A stretch of 60,000 bases of DNA, taken from Phoronis australis. Lineage: Eukaryota; Phoronida; Phoronidae. The DNA lies in contig NMRA01000040.1 in NCBI GenBank assembly GCA_002633005.1, forward strand, positions 329,362 through 389,361. The letters run 5' to 3'. Position 1 is the first letter of the stretch, and each line of letters starts with the position of its first letter. A program made the translations under genes and the position numbers. The notes beneath the pieces were generated by a model. It had not been told where the DNA came from, searched no databases, and saw nothing but the letters and a program-made list of their open reading frames with translations. Shown here piece after piece: positions 34,580 to 46,259 of the stretch.

Positions 34580-35474
34580 ATGTTATAACGTCGGTTTCAT
34601 TACTTTAAGCAATGAGAAGCCATGATCAATACTAATGCCACAGTGCTACCTTTCGTAGCACTGTGAAAGAGTGTACTGCAAGTCCTGTGACTTTCAAGCT
34701 ACACAATAATTGCTTTCGTCTCTGAAGTTCGCACACGCGCAAATACTGTTCGCCTCAGAGGTCGTGAAGTTTGAAGCTACGAAAATAACCGATATGTTTC
34801 TAATGGCCTGAAATTTGAAGCTACGAAAATACGTGAGATGTTTCGGATGTCCTCGAAACGCATCATCCGAAACACCTCGGGTATTTTCGGAGCCTCAAAT
34901 TAGCTCTCGGAGGTGTTTCATATTTGCGTATGTGCGAAATTCGATCATTACAGCAAAGTGATTTTGCCCAGAGACTGCTAAAATCATCTTTTGACTTCAA
35001 ACTAGCAGGTCTCAAAATGTTCATCTTCAATCTTTGCTCTGCTCTCCCTCGAGGAATAAGGAAATTTGGTGTATGGATGAATCCTGTCAATCACTATCTA
35101 GAATATATGCCATCGGTTTCTACCTCCGAGTTACTGTTATAGAGTTATTCGAAGTCTACTGATCTAAGTGTTCTTTTATTGGTCTATCTCAGTCATGGAC
35201 GCTACAGATTGACATGAAATTTATGCACAATAACATGTATCGCGTGAAAAGATATGGTATATTGTTTTTGGGTGAGAAATCGGGAACAATATGGCTATGT
35301 GACCAGTGTTCGAGCTTAGTTAGCAAATATATGTGCTGGCTCGCTGGGCCTATTACTTGAATAGGAAACCACCTCCACATATGGCCTATATGTGAAAGTT
35401 TACTGGCCAGAGGCTGCAAACCCACTGGCCCCGGGCCACCGTGTACTTCGAACACTGGCTGTGACGGCCACTTT
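34580..35474. repeat. Dispersed ~0.8-0.9 kb repeat, copy 1
   Basis: Co-linear with 51970-52740 (shared AATGAGAAGCCATGAT, AAGTCCTGTGACTTTCAAGC, TTAGCTCTCGGAGGTGTTTC, GAATATATGCCATCGGTTTC, CCAGTGTTCGAGCTT). It contains repeated TTTGAAGCTACGAAAAT units and an inverted pair around TTCGGATG..CATCCGAA (about 34835-34872). No protein recognised. It starts directly at the right end of the TIR element, which may have inserted into it. Confidence 0.75.
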
Positions 35475-36190
35475 TTGAACAATCGTTTGGGGAGCTTTAG
35501 CTCCGTGGTCTTTTGAAGGAAAATAAATATAAATAGATCTTGCCAAGGGCTATCTGAAAAGTGTCAACATCGCCAAATTTTGCTGTCTAGAGCGCTTTCA
35601 TTTTGTGCTTTTGCTGTGAATGAAGTACTATTTGAGTATTAATTTTGTATGTAGATATGTATTTGTGTGCGAAGCTGAGATGCACGACCCTCGCACGATG
35701 TCTGGGACATCCACCATGACGACCTTGACACAATTTAGAGTCAAATTTCTGTCGTCGTTGTGAGAATGCCATCACGTTCTGCTGGGGGTGTAGATAGGTC
35801 TGTAAAAATAATTCTTACGTCTGGTCTAGTTTTATTTACTTTTAATCATGGGAGGCGCACCATAGGGGACTGGGGGGCTATAGCCCCCCACTTTTTTCAG
35901 TGCTGCGCCGCCCATGCTACTGAATCGATAAATTCATCAGTGCTCTTGGATATCGACCTAACAGGTTTTCGTGCCTTTGCGTGGTTAAGGAACGAACATA
36001 TAAGATTCATCGATTTGGTTAATTAAACTGCCAAGGCAGGGCTGCACGTCATTTTACTTATTGGGGAAATTCAATACAAAGATGTGAATCAAAGCAAATT
36101 GTTTTTATTGCAACATCTTTATGTCAGCCTATTCAAACTGAAGAAATGATTAAGCATGTTATACAATAAACAAGACAAATGCTGGATAGA
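35475..36190. other. Intergenic 3' of the cationic-peptide gene
   Basis: Apart from the small palindrome at 35845 there is no recognised gene. TTTATT at 36104-36109 reads AATAAA on the - strand and is a candidate polyadenylation signal for the gene ending at 36450. Confidence 0.4.
35845..35922. repeat. Small inverted-repeat element with an 18-bp G/C palindrome
   Basis: CATGGGAGGCGCACCATA and its partner GCGCCGCCCATG bound a perfect palindrome GGGGGGCTATAGCCCCCC at 35872-35889. It resembles the other G/C hairpin repeats here but is shorter. Confidence 0.5.
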
Positions 36191-36327
36191 GTTCAGTAGC
36201 TTCTAGCGGCTGGAAAAATCTAGACAAAATCACGTGTTCTCAATTAAAACACATGGCAATATCTCTCGTAATCTCGCGATGTCTTGTTTTTAATGAGGTT
36301 CTAGCTTAGGTCTTAGCATTACTGAAC
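36191..36327. mobile_element. Palindromic MITE with GTTCAGTA ends, copy 2
   Basis: GTTCAGTAGCTTCTAG start, AAATCACGTGTTCTCAATTAAAA and GGCAATATCTCTCGTAATCT inside, TAGCATTACTGAAC end, as in 15320-15458. It may lie in the 3' UTR of the cationic-peptide gene. Confidence 0.7.
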
Positions 36328-36449
36328 TTTACCCTGTTTTCATCAGGTTAGTCGTTTTTAAGCAAATGAAGTTACATTAGAGTATTCGTTGTAAAGTACG
36401 TTTCATTTCCGATTGTGGGTCTTGATTGGTACTCGAAAGCCACTTCTTT

Positions 36450-39400
36450 TTAACGACCCTTTAATAACGAGATTCTGCAGCAACATCGCGGTGCTCTGAC
36501 CCAAATCCTGGCCCGGAACAGTTTGCCATTCGGTAAGACGCGACAAACTGCACTTCTGTAGAATCTGTAAGTGCGGGTGTAACACTTGCCGCTTTTATTT
36601 CTTAGTCTGCATCTAAGCCTGCAAATAGATGACAGAACCAGCTCATCAGTATCAGTACTTGTTTGTATGTCACACTGATATGATTTTGCCTTTTTTCTGA
36701 GGTACAAGCTGTATACTTGAACTAGCGTAATGGACTTCATACTTTTCAACATTAACACCATGGGTTTGTTACATAAAACAAGTCCGAAGATGGGTGATGC
36801 GCTCCACATAACTATTTCTGAAAAATAGTTGAATGTCACGTGAGCAACAGTGCAAAGTTTCTGAGAATATACATATAACCGTTAGTTAATAATTTCTGTA
36901 AATTGTTTGTAGGATGTGATTGACACATAAATTCTGGCAAATCTTTCTGTATTAAGCCTTAAGTTGCTCTCATGAAACAGACCCCATGTCCAACACATAG
37001 CAGTCAGCTACATGTACCTGACTGAAACAAGATGCTTTCACAGTTAGTAAATTTCTCATGCGGTCTGTTTGAAACATTAGTCAGTCATATGTTTTAACTC
37101 AGTAACCAATGATAAAAGTTGTCTAACTAACCAATGACGAAACTTCTCGTTCCTAGCCCATGCCTCAGAATTCAGGTGAACGCGCCTTACAGTTTTTGAA
37201 ACTTTCTTGGTGGTGGCCCTCCACCCCCCTGTCCCGTAGGAGAGGGATACCAGTTTCTCAGCTCATCCGAGGCACAAATAATCACACCATGAGTGTACCG
37301 CATATCCGTGCTCGTTCTTCTAAGAAAGCGGGACCCCCTGGCGATGGCCGGAGAATAGACCGACCGGAACGTCGTGACAGTGTAAATAGACAAGAGGTCG
37401 GTGTAAATAGACCAAGAGATTTTAATAATAGTAACACGTCACCACCTCAGAGAGGTTTTAGAAAGTCATTTCAGGCAGTCTGTGCGCACGACAGCAAAGC
37501 TTATGAATTTTTGTTTTGACAGTGAATTTTCGGTTATTCCATATGATTCGCTCCCACGTCGATCCAACCAAACAACTCCAAATAGGCCTACTATACGCCC
37601 GGCCTGTGCCAGGGGTATCGATAACGACTAGGGCTATGGAAGAAAGAAGCCAGAGTTTCAGCATTCATCGGTTTCACATCTTTCTATAATAATAGTTGGC
37701 TACTGTGATGCTGTCTGCCGTTTCTCTAGTAGTACATAAAATGCCCAATCACTTACGCCCACCATAGGCGAACAGCCCCTAATTACAATCGGGTTATTGG
37801 AATATAGGATTCTCACAATAAGAATGCAGATCTGGCGCTCGAGTTGGAGAGGGACAGTAAGAAGGCACGTGTGAAATTTTTTCAGACGATAGACTTGACA
37901 TCAAATCTGCCTTCTGACCGGACAACATGTGAACGCTGCTTCAGATCATTTACCGTTACAAAACTAGTTTTAACTTGTGATTTCGGAAGAACCGACAGCG
38001 TGTTATTGTTTGAAACCAAGCCGACTTAGAGCTGCAGGTGATTTCCTTATCCCTTGCCAGAGAGTTGTCCCTGATGGAACGGAGTCTCTGTCTTGTAGGA
38101 ACTCCTTAATTTTGAAAACTATAACAATTTACTGCATTTAACAAACGTTTAGTTAATTCGTTCTTTCCCACTGCAAGTTGACTCGATGAATAATTGGGGC
38201 TCCAAAACATTAAACCGAAAAAAATCAGCATTCCGTCGAAGAAAGTAAATTTTGATTTAGAACTTTTAAAAATAAAATAAAGTTGGTTTCAACTTGTTCC
38301 TTACTCAGACAAGAATTTATCAGATTTCTCAGATTTGACTCAGATGTCGCTTTCGGGCTAATAAGCACCTCAATCATTTTCGTCACTCCAGGTAATTGTC
38401 TAACGAAAGTCCTTAAACACCAAAAATAAGATTTGAATTAAATGGATCATTATCGGCGAGCAATCTGATTTTTGGGGGGATCGAAATCGAATCGACAACT
38501 ACCGCGGTTGCAGTTTACTTCTCTGCCCGCAGAGCTAATTTAACTTAACTTGACAAATGGCAGAGTCTTTTAAGCGTATATATCACCGACCTTGACCTCA
38601 GGTAACATTGGCAAACAATGGTGATAACTGGCGATTTGTAATCAAATCACAAAACCCAAAATGTGTTGCTCTAATGTTCCAATCAAAACTAAAAGCTTCA
38701 AGAAGTCTATTTCATTCAACAATAATCACAAAACGTTAAACAGATAATTTTCATGAAAAGTAGGAAAACTGGAAACAATTGTACCGCTAGATGAAAGAGG
38801 GGCTACTTTTGGTGATCATTGGGAGAACGAGAGCAGAAGATGTGCACGATTTATTACTAATTTGATAACACCGTCAATCCAAAATCGACATCTTTACCTC
38901 GCTAAAATTATCTTTCTGCCATCAGAAATCAGAAGAAATTACTTCCAAGTTAAAAATTACAAAAATGCAGGATTTAGAATTTCATATACAGTTATCCCTG
39001 TTGCCCGTTTTCCTTCAAATTCATCTCAAAGATTCTTACCGAAACAAGTTTGTAACTATCCTACTGAACTGTCATGTATGTAAATTTGCTCTGTAAAATC
39101 TTCACAGCTCAAGTATTCTCGGACTTGTCTCTATGGTAAAGTATCCGAGTTTAAATACATGTTGGCGAAGTATGCAATGAATCTGGATTATTGGGGCCAC
39201 ATGAAAAGTGTCCTGGAGTCCCGAGGTGTAAATACGGTACTGTTTAGGAATCACTTCTAACCTGATTAAGTTGCACGTTTAGATCAGTCTCACAGCGGTA
39301 ACTGGTCTAAGTCAGAAGCTAAGTTTTTGTGCAGGTTGGTGAAGAGCTGCTTTGGCACGTGAGCCTTTATAGTATACGCGTGGTTCAAAATGCAGGCCTG

Positions 39401-40935
39401 ATTTTTTTGGTGTGAAATTTCAAAAACAAGTGAACATTTAATAGCTACTTACCCATTCTTTCTGCAAACGTGACTTATGACTGGTCGGAACCTCGTACAA
39501 ATGTAGACGCGTCCGTTCTTAACAATTCTCACCAAGCGAATGATCCGGGTCAACCTTGGGCAAGTCCCAGGCCAATACCTCTTTTGTTCATCAAGATTGG
39601 AGGCATCCAGGGAACGAACTAACTGATCTGATTCGTCTTCTTCTTCACTTGCATCTTCGGCAGAACGCGCGTCAAAGTCTGCCTGCTCGTCGCTTTCGTT
39701 TTCTTCCAAAGAACGGACGTCAAGATCTGTCTGATCATCTGTATCGCCGTCTAGGGTGCCGTAGTTTTCGAATTCCTCTGTTCGGACCAACCCCAGGACA
39801 CAACAGAGCAGAGCGCATAGAAAGATCTATAAGTACAGTATATCGCTAGCTTTAGTAACCAAAATATTGCACCAAATATATCATGTCATTTTTAATCCTG
39901 CCCACCAGTTTGTAAGAGAAAAACTGCATCGCGGCCAGGACAGGCGTCAAAGCGATGCATTTACTAATGGTTGCCTTGCCAAGTTAACGAATCAAATGGC
40001 ATTGTTTGTGTCAGTTTTCACACAGAGACGTGTGCATCCCGGTATGTTCATGTTGCTGTAGCTCGGACTACATTGGAACGACGGTTTGAGCACTGGCTGT
40101 ACATCTTTCAGTGGACTTTGTGCACGGAATAATAAAAATAATCATCGTCCACTTCATTTCATTTAAGTGAACTCGCACGCTTAAGCATTTTAGAAACAAT
40201 AATGAATTCGCAGCAGCGTCTCGGGAGAATCAAATCGGTTGAATTTTGTTAGAAATACAGCAAACCCCGCTTTGCAGAATCATTTTTGAAACACTGAAGT
40301 TCAACAGCAACGAACTAAGTTGCAATCTGAATAAAGAGCAAGTTGATATCATTTTTTCTCTGACTGGAAGTTTTTGACTATTTATAACACCTCGAACACG
40401 AAAAAGTGCCGAAGACGACTGTTTTTATTTTTTTTTAATTCTTAACCTTGTAAAGCTACCTTAAAACAGAAACCAGCATCACATTTTCCATGCTAAACGA
40501 AAAATTAAACTGAAATTTACAGCACATTGAGCATATTTGACAGAAAACGAGTGTATCATAACAAATAAAATTTGTCAAAGAAAGGCTGCAAACTGTCTTA
40601 GTACAGTTGAACTTCACCGCCCTCGAGGAAAGTTTACACTGATCTGCCTGTCTTCAAACAACAAGAATTACAAGTCATAACGATTAGTACCATTACACAT
40701 CACATAATTTTTAACACGAAAAGACGTGAATAACGAACACCAGCTGAATGCACCATTGCTATTACTGTTTGTCGGCGTAGTGACAAAATGTAAATTTTCA
40801 AGAGAAAATCATGGAGGATAATTTTAAAACAAATAGCAAGGAAAGTTCAGGATGATTCGTAATTCAGAAATCCTTCATGACACCGACTTATCAAAAAAAC
40901 ACATTAACACGGTCTAAATTCCTTACCGGTTTCAT
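36450..40935 (-). CDS. Secreted precursor: signal peptide, acidic pro-region, Cys-rich cationic domain (putative antimicrobial peptide)
   Basis: Three exons joined by splice signals and phase: 40935-40927 (MKP, then GTAAGG), 39826-39453 (124 codons + 2 bases, then GTAAGT) and 36564-36450; 498 bases, 165 residues plus TAA. Residues 1-18 or so are a signal peptide (MKPIFLCALLCCVLGLVR). Residues 19-84 hold about 27 Asp/Glu and only three Arg, in repeats built around RSL/RSA and ending DEQ. Lys85-Arg86 is a convertase-type site. Residues 87-165 have 16 Arg, 4 Lys, no Asp/Glu and Cys at 92, 113, 124, 135 and 155-157. Two modules align without gaps at an offset of 33 (N107-G108 with N140-G141, C124 with C157), one per exon. 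This layout is typical of antimicrobial peptide precursors, in which the acidic part masks the cationic one. I recognise no named family. The odd Cys number and exon 1 (three codons) are the weak points. Confidence 0.6.
37140..39440. other. Intron 2 of the cationic-peptide gene
   Basis: No exon supported. An Arg-rich open frame (37160-37519, + strand) and a short Cys-containing one (37844-38029) have no family resemblance. 38545-38670 resembles the body of the SINE-like unit at 51180-51310 (ATGGCAGAG..TTTAA, TGGTGA.TTGTA.TTAAATCACAAAA). Confidence 0.4.
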
Positions 40936-41024
40936 CTCGCTAGAGGGAGTAGCTGGCCTATTTGTCGATAGAGATAGCTTGCTAATCGATAACAAACTAG
41001 CTGATATGAGACTACACGTACCAA

Positions 41025-41030
41025 TTTATA
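41025..41030 (-). promoter_or_regulatory. TATA box candidate of the cationic-peptide gene
   Basis: On the - strand CTATAAATTGG lies about 90 bases before the ATG at 40935, leaving room for a 5' UTR of about 60 bases. The start codon context is GCGAGATGA, with a purine at -3. Confidence 0.45.
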
Positions 41031-41371
41031 GAGGTGTGCCGTTACGGTCCACATATTTTCCCAAAAGGGCTGTGCTAATTCATTGCACGTTCCTTAAAAT
41101 TTACTACCCATTAAGTTCAACGTGGCTATTAATAAACAGTTTAATCATGTCTATGCACGTATTTTGTGAATGCACCAACAGCCGCACCATATGAGTGCAA
41201 ACGCGCATATTAAAATATGTGTCGATGTAATAAAACACATACGTTTTCTGTTGTTTTATAGCTGTGGTCAAAGCTAATAACTTCAAGAATTAAATCCCAC
41301 CCAAACATAATCCCAACCCCCCAAAAATGTGTTCTTTAGTCGCAAAAATGATAAATGTCCCTTAATATCAA

Positions 41372-42181
41372 CAAGGAGTGTACGAGCATAGGAGAGTTCA
41401 CTCCGCCATTTTACCATTCGCCGCAATGGTTTCTGGTCGAAACACTAGCGCTCCAAGCGGTGAATAATCAACACTTAGTTTGGCGCACAGTCCGAACAAT
41501 GTAAACGCTCATAAATTCATACTTTAATGACATTCAACGTGCAATAAAATTACTGTGTGATTGAAAATGGTTAGAATACATAAACTAACATCCACTTACA
41601 ATAGAATGAGAAAGAAAATGTGTATTTTAATCATGACAGACTTAGTGGCCCTGTGGCTGTGATTGTGCCATGGCTGTGTCACCAGTCATATTACTCATGG
41701 CCATGGGCATGTTTTCCTAAAATTGTCCCTGCGATCGTACAGGTGACATTTTGATTTGGAATTGATGGACTGCAAGTATCCAAAAAGCTGACGATCACAT
41801 CGTACGTTCATCATAGTCCTTCCGCCGGCAGCCCGCTTGTACAGTAGGCCTAGCCTACACTGCAGACAACAGAACAGTGGCAACGGGACTGTGATCGACT
41901 TGTCTAACAACCGTGAACAGAACACACAAAATGAAAGCCAATGTATCATTTTATTGAATAAAGGATAATCCTTACCTTTCTGGATCCTTAGGAAACCAGG
42001 AAAATGACACGTCTGGGGTTTTCGTGGATGAATTCATGAAATTTATCGCACTGCAAAATGCGTCCTTCTATTGTTAAGGCGCTTCCTGGTTGACAGTTGC
42101 TTGTTCACCACTTGGCGGCGCTAGTAGTAGCGGTAACAGCGAACTCACAAGTGAACTCTCCTATACTACTACACTCCTTGC
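41372..42181. mobile_element. 810-bp non-autonomous TIR element
   Basis: The first ~31 bases (CAAGGAGTGTACGAGCATAG, GAGAGTTCACT) are repeated inverted at the end (AGTGAACTCTC, CTATACTACTACACTCCTTG). TATCAA at 41366-41371 and 42182-42187 is a likely target duplication. The interior has no recognisable transposase; an 84-codon - strand frame (41695-41949) is unassigned. Confidence 0.75.
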
Positions 42182-42944
42182 TATCAAGTTCTGGAAGAAA
42201 ATTTGATTCCACTGTTGCGGAATTTACTAACTTATACATTGTTGCAAAACGACCATAGATCCAGAATTTGGTGTAAGTAAGTCTTGCTCCGTCATCTCTC
42301 ATGTCTCATCTTTTCTACACAGCTACAGTACACGCCTCAAAGTCGCTCTTCGAAATCTTATAGCCGACAGGTCATTCAAACAGCAGCGATTGTAAGCGTG
42401 AACAACCAAAGGGATGTTTGACTACAGCACAAACTGTCTATCACGAAATCGCTGAATGTGAATCATTTTCATCTGATTGACTATTCATTTTTCAATGAGT
42501 TCCCACCACGCATTTTTCTTAGTTTTTGAGATTTCAGTAAGCTAATATGAAATGAATACTTTATGCCAAGTTGTCGCGATTTTTTAATTTAGTTATTTCC
42601 AAGTTTACCGCCAAATGATGTAATGGGTGGAAGTCGTTTGGTCACTTGGCAATGACCAACGCAGCAGATCAGAAGACGAGGACGATTTTGAGCGAGAACT
42701 GGACACTACTGTTATTCAAAATAGACACTAAATGACCACTGACAAAGGCCACAGTAAATTCACTATTACCAAAATGGAATGGGCACGGTCTAAACACAGT
42801 GCACAAGCCTACGTGTCGTACCACTCGATCTGGGCCGTGGATGAGGGCTTGGCATTACTCGCCCTAGAATGGAAGCAGTTTGTTCGTTATTTATAAAATT
42901 TGCAAATACACTTACAAGGTGACGAGCCCTTCATTGTAACGCCG
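42182..42944. other. Intergenic, nothing recognised
   Basis: No exon, RNA gene or bounded repeat that I can support. Confidence 0.4.
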
Positions 42945-42947
42945 CTT

Positions 42948-43121
42948 TTATGTTTGGTCGAAGCACGATTCCTTGAAATGTGCCGACCGAATCGCATGTT
43001 CCACACTAACATTCCACCGATGCAGTTTCTGTGCAACTTTCACATCTTCAGGAAATTTGAACACAGAGACGTTCTCGTTCAAGTTGCTGTTACTAGAGCC
43101 TACACAAACGCACCTTTTCAT
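42948..43121 (-). pseudogene. Decayed THAP-type zinc finger
   Basis: Read from ATG 43121: CVCVGSSNSN, then VFKFPEDVKVAQKLHRW, then IRSAHFKESCF, matching the order of THAP landmarks (CxxxxC, F..FP, W, CSxHF). Two of the expected zinc ligands are changed: the second Cys is Ser (GSSNSN) and the Cys before SxHF is Arg. A stop follows at once. THAP domains occur in P-element-type transposases and in host genes derived from them, so this may be a transposon relic. Confidence 0.5.
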
Positions 43122-43129
43122 GTCTGAAA

Positions 43130-44254
43130 AAGGCGGCACGTCTACCTGAACTGTCCACACAACTCCTTAGTATCGCACTGGTAAAAACAACAAAATGGCA
43201 GAGACTGCCTTCCACCCATTACGTTATATAATGTTTAATTTTTGGCTTGTTTCTGACCATCAGGTATACTAAAGATGTATTAATAAAATTCTTTTTGAGA
43301 CAAATGGTCATGGTAGAAATTTCTCAACATTACCGTACTAAGAAAATCTGCCTAAGCGTCTATTTGATTTTACATCGTTTTAGAAATGCCTTTCAGAAGC
43401 GATTAAAACTAAACTATAAAGATACAAGTTGGCGTAAAGTCTGAACACGTTTCAATTTGATACCATTTTCATCTTTTTCTGAGTTTCAGTTACCTGTGAG
43501 CAACACAGGGAATTCTATGTTGTAAGTAAAGGGTCTCAGCCTCGTTTGTCTGATATTTACCCACTGACTGCAGCTGTGATGAACATGGCGTGGAGATCGG
43601 GAGGGACACGTGCTCCCATTAATCATTTGTATTCCTCGACAGTAATCGTTCGAACATCTCACATCATCTCAACTTTTGCTGCATTCGTTGACATGGGAAA
43701 AGCATTTTTTTGAGTTGGAAAGATAGGATTTATTACCCCTAAAACGTTAAGTTACAATTGAAATGTCGTCTGTATAGTACAGTTAAAATGATTTATGAAC
43801 GATTTTGTGAAACTATTCTACTTGATAATAAGACCAGAAAATGGCATTCGTCTGGCCCATATTCTTTTTTTTTTGCTTTTTAAGTAACTGATCAGCATTT
43901 TACCCTAGGGTAAAACATGCTAGACAGCTCATCTGTTTGGGTCTACGTGGCACGTGTTCGTCTAAGTACGCGAGAAATATCATTCGTTCAGACTAATGTA
44001 TTGACAAGAGGATCACACCATCGTTGCTGAAATTACCGCGCGCGGGAATTCGAAGTAATCGCATTTGCTTTTGATATTTACAGTCGTGCAAGACTTCAAC
44101 GGGTCAGTGGCTGTGGGAAAATATCCCAACTACACACCTCATTGTGAAAATTTACACATAATTTTTCAACCGTGTTTATTATCAATCTAAACTGTTATTT
44201 TCGCTCGAGTGACCATGCGAAACAGTCGAGGCGACTGACTAATAATGATTGGCA
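43130..44254. other. Intergenic, nothing recognised
   Basis: No supported gene or bounded repeat; a T-rich run lies at 43865-43877. Confidence 0.4.
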
Positions 44255-44259
44255 CTCTC

Positions 44260-44561
44260 CATGGGCGGATCCAGGATTTTGAGTTAGGGGGACCAGGGCA
44301 CAGTTATAACCCGAATTTAGCCTCATGTTCGCGCCCAGTCTAAAATGTAGCGATGTAGGGGGTCGAATTTTTGGGTTTGTGTACCTTATTACTAAAACAA
44401 AACAAACGGGGTTTGTTCAAGGCCTATGCATTGTGCATTCGCTCCCCGAGCCCCCTGAGTGCGCGCATATACTAGTCAGCAATTCGCACCCCGAAATGCC
44501 AAATGGAATCTGGGAGAATTTTAGGGGGGCATGGCCCCTTGCCCCCCCAAATCCGCCACTG
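44260..44561. mobile_element. CAGTGGCGGAT-family MITE with 5-bp target duplication (CTCTC)
   Basis: Starts CATGGGCGGATCCAGGATTT and ends CAAATCCGCCACTG. Flanked by CTCTC at 44255-44259 and 44562-44566. Interior like 29848-30155 in inverse orientation (GGCCTATGCATTGTGCATTC, GGGAGAATTTTAGGGGG). The open frames in it are repeat products. Confidence 0.85.
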
Positions 44562-44978
44562 CTCTCAATGGCAAATTTTGAGGAGGCGCAAAGAGGTCTT
44601 AGACCCTCCTGAATTTTTGCCAAGTAAGTGGTCACTGCTACAATCTAAACAGTCAACATATGTTGGTGGCCAAGACAGTTCCTGTAGTATTACACCCGTT
44701 TTGCTTAACGTGTCTTCTTGGCGTCTTTCTAAAGGCTCCCAAGACAAAAAACCACATGCCGGCATTCAAACACTTTATGATCATTCAAATTGGAGATCGG
44801 TGATTTACAAGTGAGACAACACGAGAGAAAAATTTCACTGAATTAAAATATCGTTTTTATGGAAATTATGCGTCTCATTTTTCATAGCGTATAAATGTCG
44901 GTGCAATGCCCTTTGCTGAACATGCGATTGTTGCTCGTGCTCATTTAAGTATTCTATTTTCACGTTCGATGACGTCAG

Positions 44979-45145
44979 CCGCTGAGTGGTGTAGTGGTAA
45001 ACTCGGCGACTCGCAACTGTTGAGGCCCGGGTTCGAATCCGGCCTCGGTTTCCCGCCAAAATGTTATCTCACTAGTGAGAGAACTTTATGGGTTATTACA
45101 CGGTTGTATCTGCCATTCGAGGCTAATATTGTGGTATAAATATAT
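44979..45145 (+). repeat. tRNA-derived SINE-like unit
   Basis: A tRNA-like head has a Pol III A box TGGTGTAGTGG (44987-44997) and a B box GGTTCGAATCC (45030-45040), 32 bases apart. A 60-base body and an A/T dinucleotide run (TATATATATA, about 45143-45152) follow. The acceptor stem does not pair well, so it is not a functional tRNA gene. Confidence 0.65.
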
Positions 45146-45330
45146 ATATATTATGCTTTCATATTGGAGTTGACTTCAAGGCTTCGAGAGAACTGGCAAC
45201 TCCAAATTTCTTCACCAAGCTTTTAAATTTCAGGTCACGGCCCTCGGCAATAACAAACCACCAGTTCTTCCCGAGCGCACGGTTTTTTTAAACTGAGTAA
45301 GGAACAACACAAGCTGAACTTGTATAATCA

Positions 45331-45380
45331 AAATACATCAAAATACATCAAAATCATCAAATACATCAAAATACAATTCG
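45331..45380. repeat. Short tandem repeat of ACATCAAAAT
   Basis: About five imperfect copies of a 10-base unit. Confidence 0.7.
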
Positions 45381-45967
45381 TTACAGAAAGCCACAGAGTT
45401 AATGCCGCTTTAAACTGCTGTTATGGAGAAAAACGTCCATGGTATAAATTGAATGAAATACGACGCGAGACATGTAATGTAATGCGTATTACTGCCCAAA
45501 GTGAGAAAACCGGTTTACTTTGAGTTACTGTAGTATTAGAACCCCACGACGGAACCGTTCTTTAAATCAATGTCCTAACGTTCGACACTACGAATGTCGT
45601 TGCTTCCTACAAAATCCGCATGAAATTCCCGTTGTAATTAAAGAATCTTAAAATCCTTCCTATGCTTTGTGTGACAGAACTTAGGTCTCACTTAACTGTT
45701 GGATATTTGAGTGATTCAGTCACACTAGCTTGTGTGGCTTTCGTTGTTAGGACCCTTGCAATGGTCACTAAAATCCAAGGATAACCACAATCCGTTAAAG
45801 ACTATACGATAAAGCTATCTCAGCTTTGTGGTCGCCTGTAACCAGGCCACTCAGACCATTCTCTTACACGTGCACCTGGATTTTCTGAGAGTGATACGAG
45901 TTTGTATTAGTTGAAAACATAGAACTGGAGTTCCGTGGAGTTCAGCGACTGAGACTATGTGCTTCTT

Positions 45968-46259
45968 CATAGGCGGATTGGGGAGGGGGGGAGCGCCAAA
46001 AATAAAACAGGAAGACAACAAGAGCGTGAGGAAATGTTGAGTTTACTAATTAACCCTGGTATTGGCGAAGCGGCCGAATCAAACGTTTCCCCTTTTTTAT
46101 TTTATTTAGTCGTGCGGTTGAATTTTAGCGAGAAGTCCACATTCTCAGAAGTCCAAGCCCTCCTTCATTTCAGGCTGGGTGTGCGCATGCAGTCGTACTT
46201 CACGCGATTGCCCGACACAACGTGTTGCCCCCCCTTATGGTATTCTAGGTCCGCCACTG
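45968..46259. mobile_element. CAGTGGCGGAT-family MITE
   Basis: Starts CATAGGCGGATTGGGGAGG and ends CCTTATGGTATTCTAGGTCCGCCACTG (given here as its 3' part CTAGGTCCGCCACTG). Flanks TTCTT / TACTT are a near-match 5-bp duplication. Contains GGCTGGGTGTGCGCATGC, related to the inner ends of the 29848 element. Confidence 0.7.

Noticed and set aside
37160-37519. 119-codon + strand open frame, Arg-rich
   Set aside because: No family resemblance, no clear splice or start support; lies in an intron of the peptide gene on the other strand.
37844-38090. Candidate third exon of the cationic-peptide gene at about 38085-37955 (- strand, in phase, 2 Cys)
   Set aside because: The acceptor is weak, and 36564-36450 fits phase with a better acceptor and resembles the module of exon 2.
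44979-45060. Functional tRNA gene
   Set aside because: A and B boxes are good, but the acceptor and anticodon stems do not pair properly; more like a SINE head.
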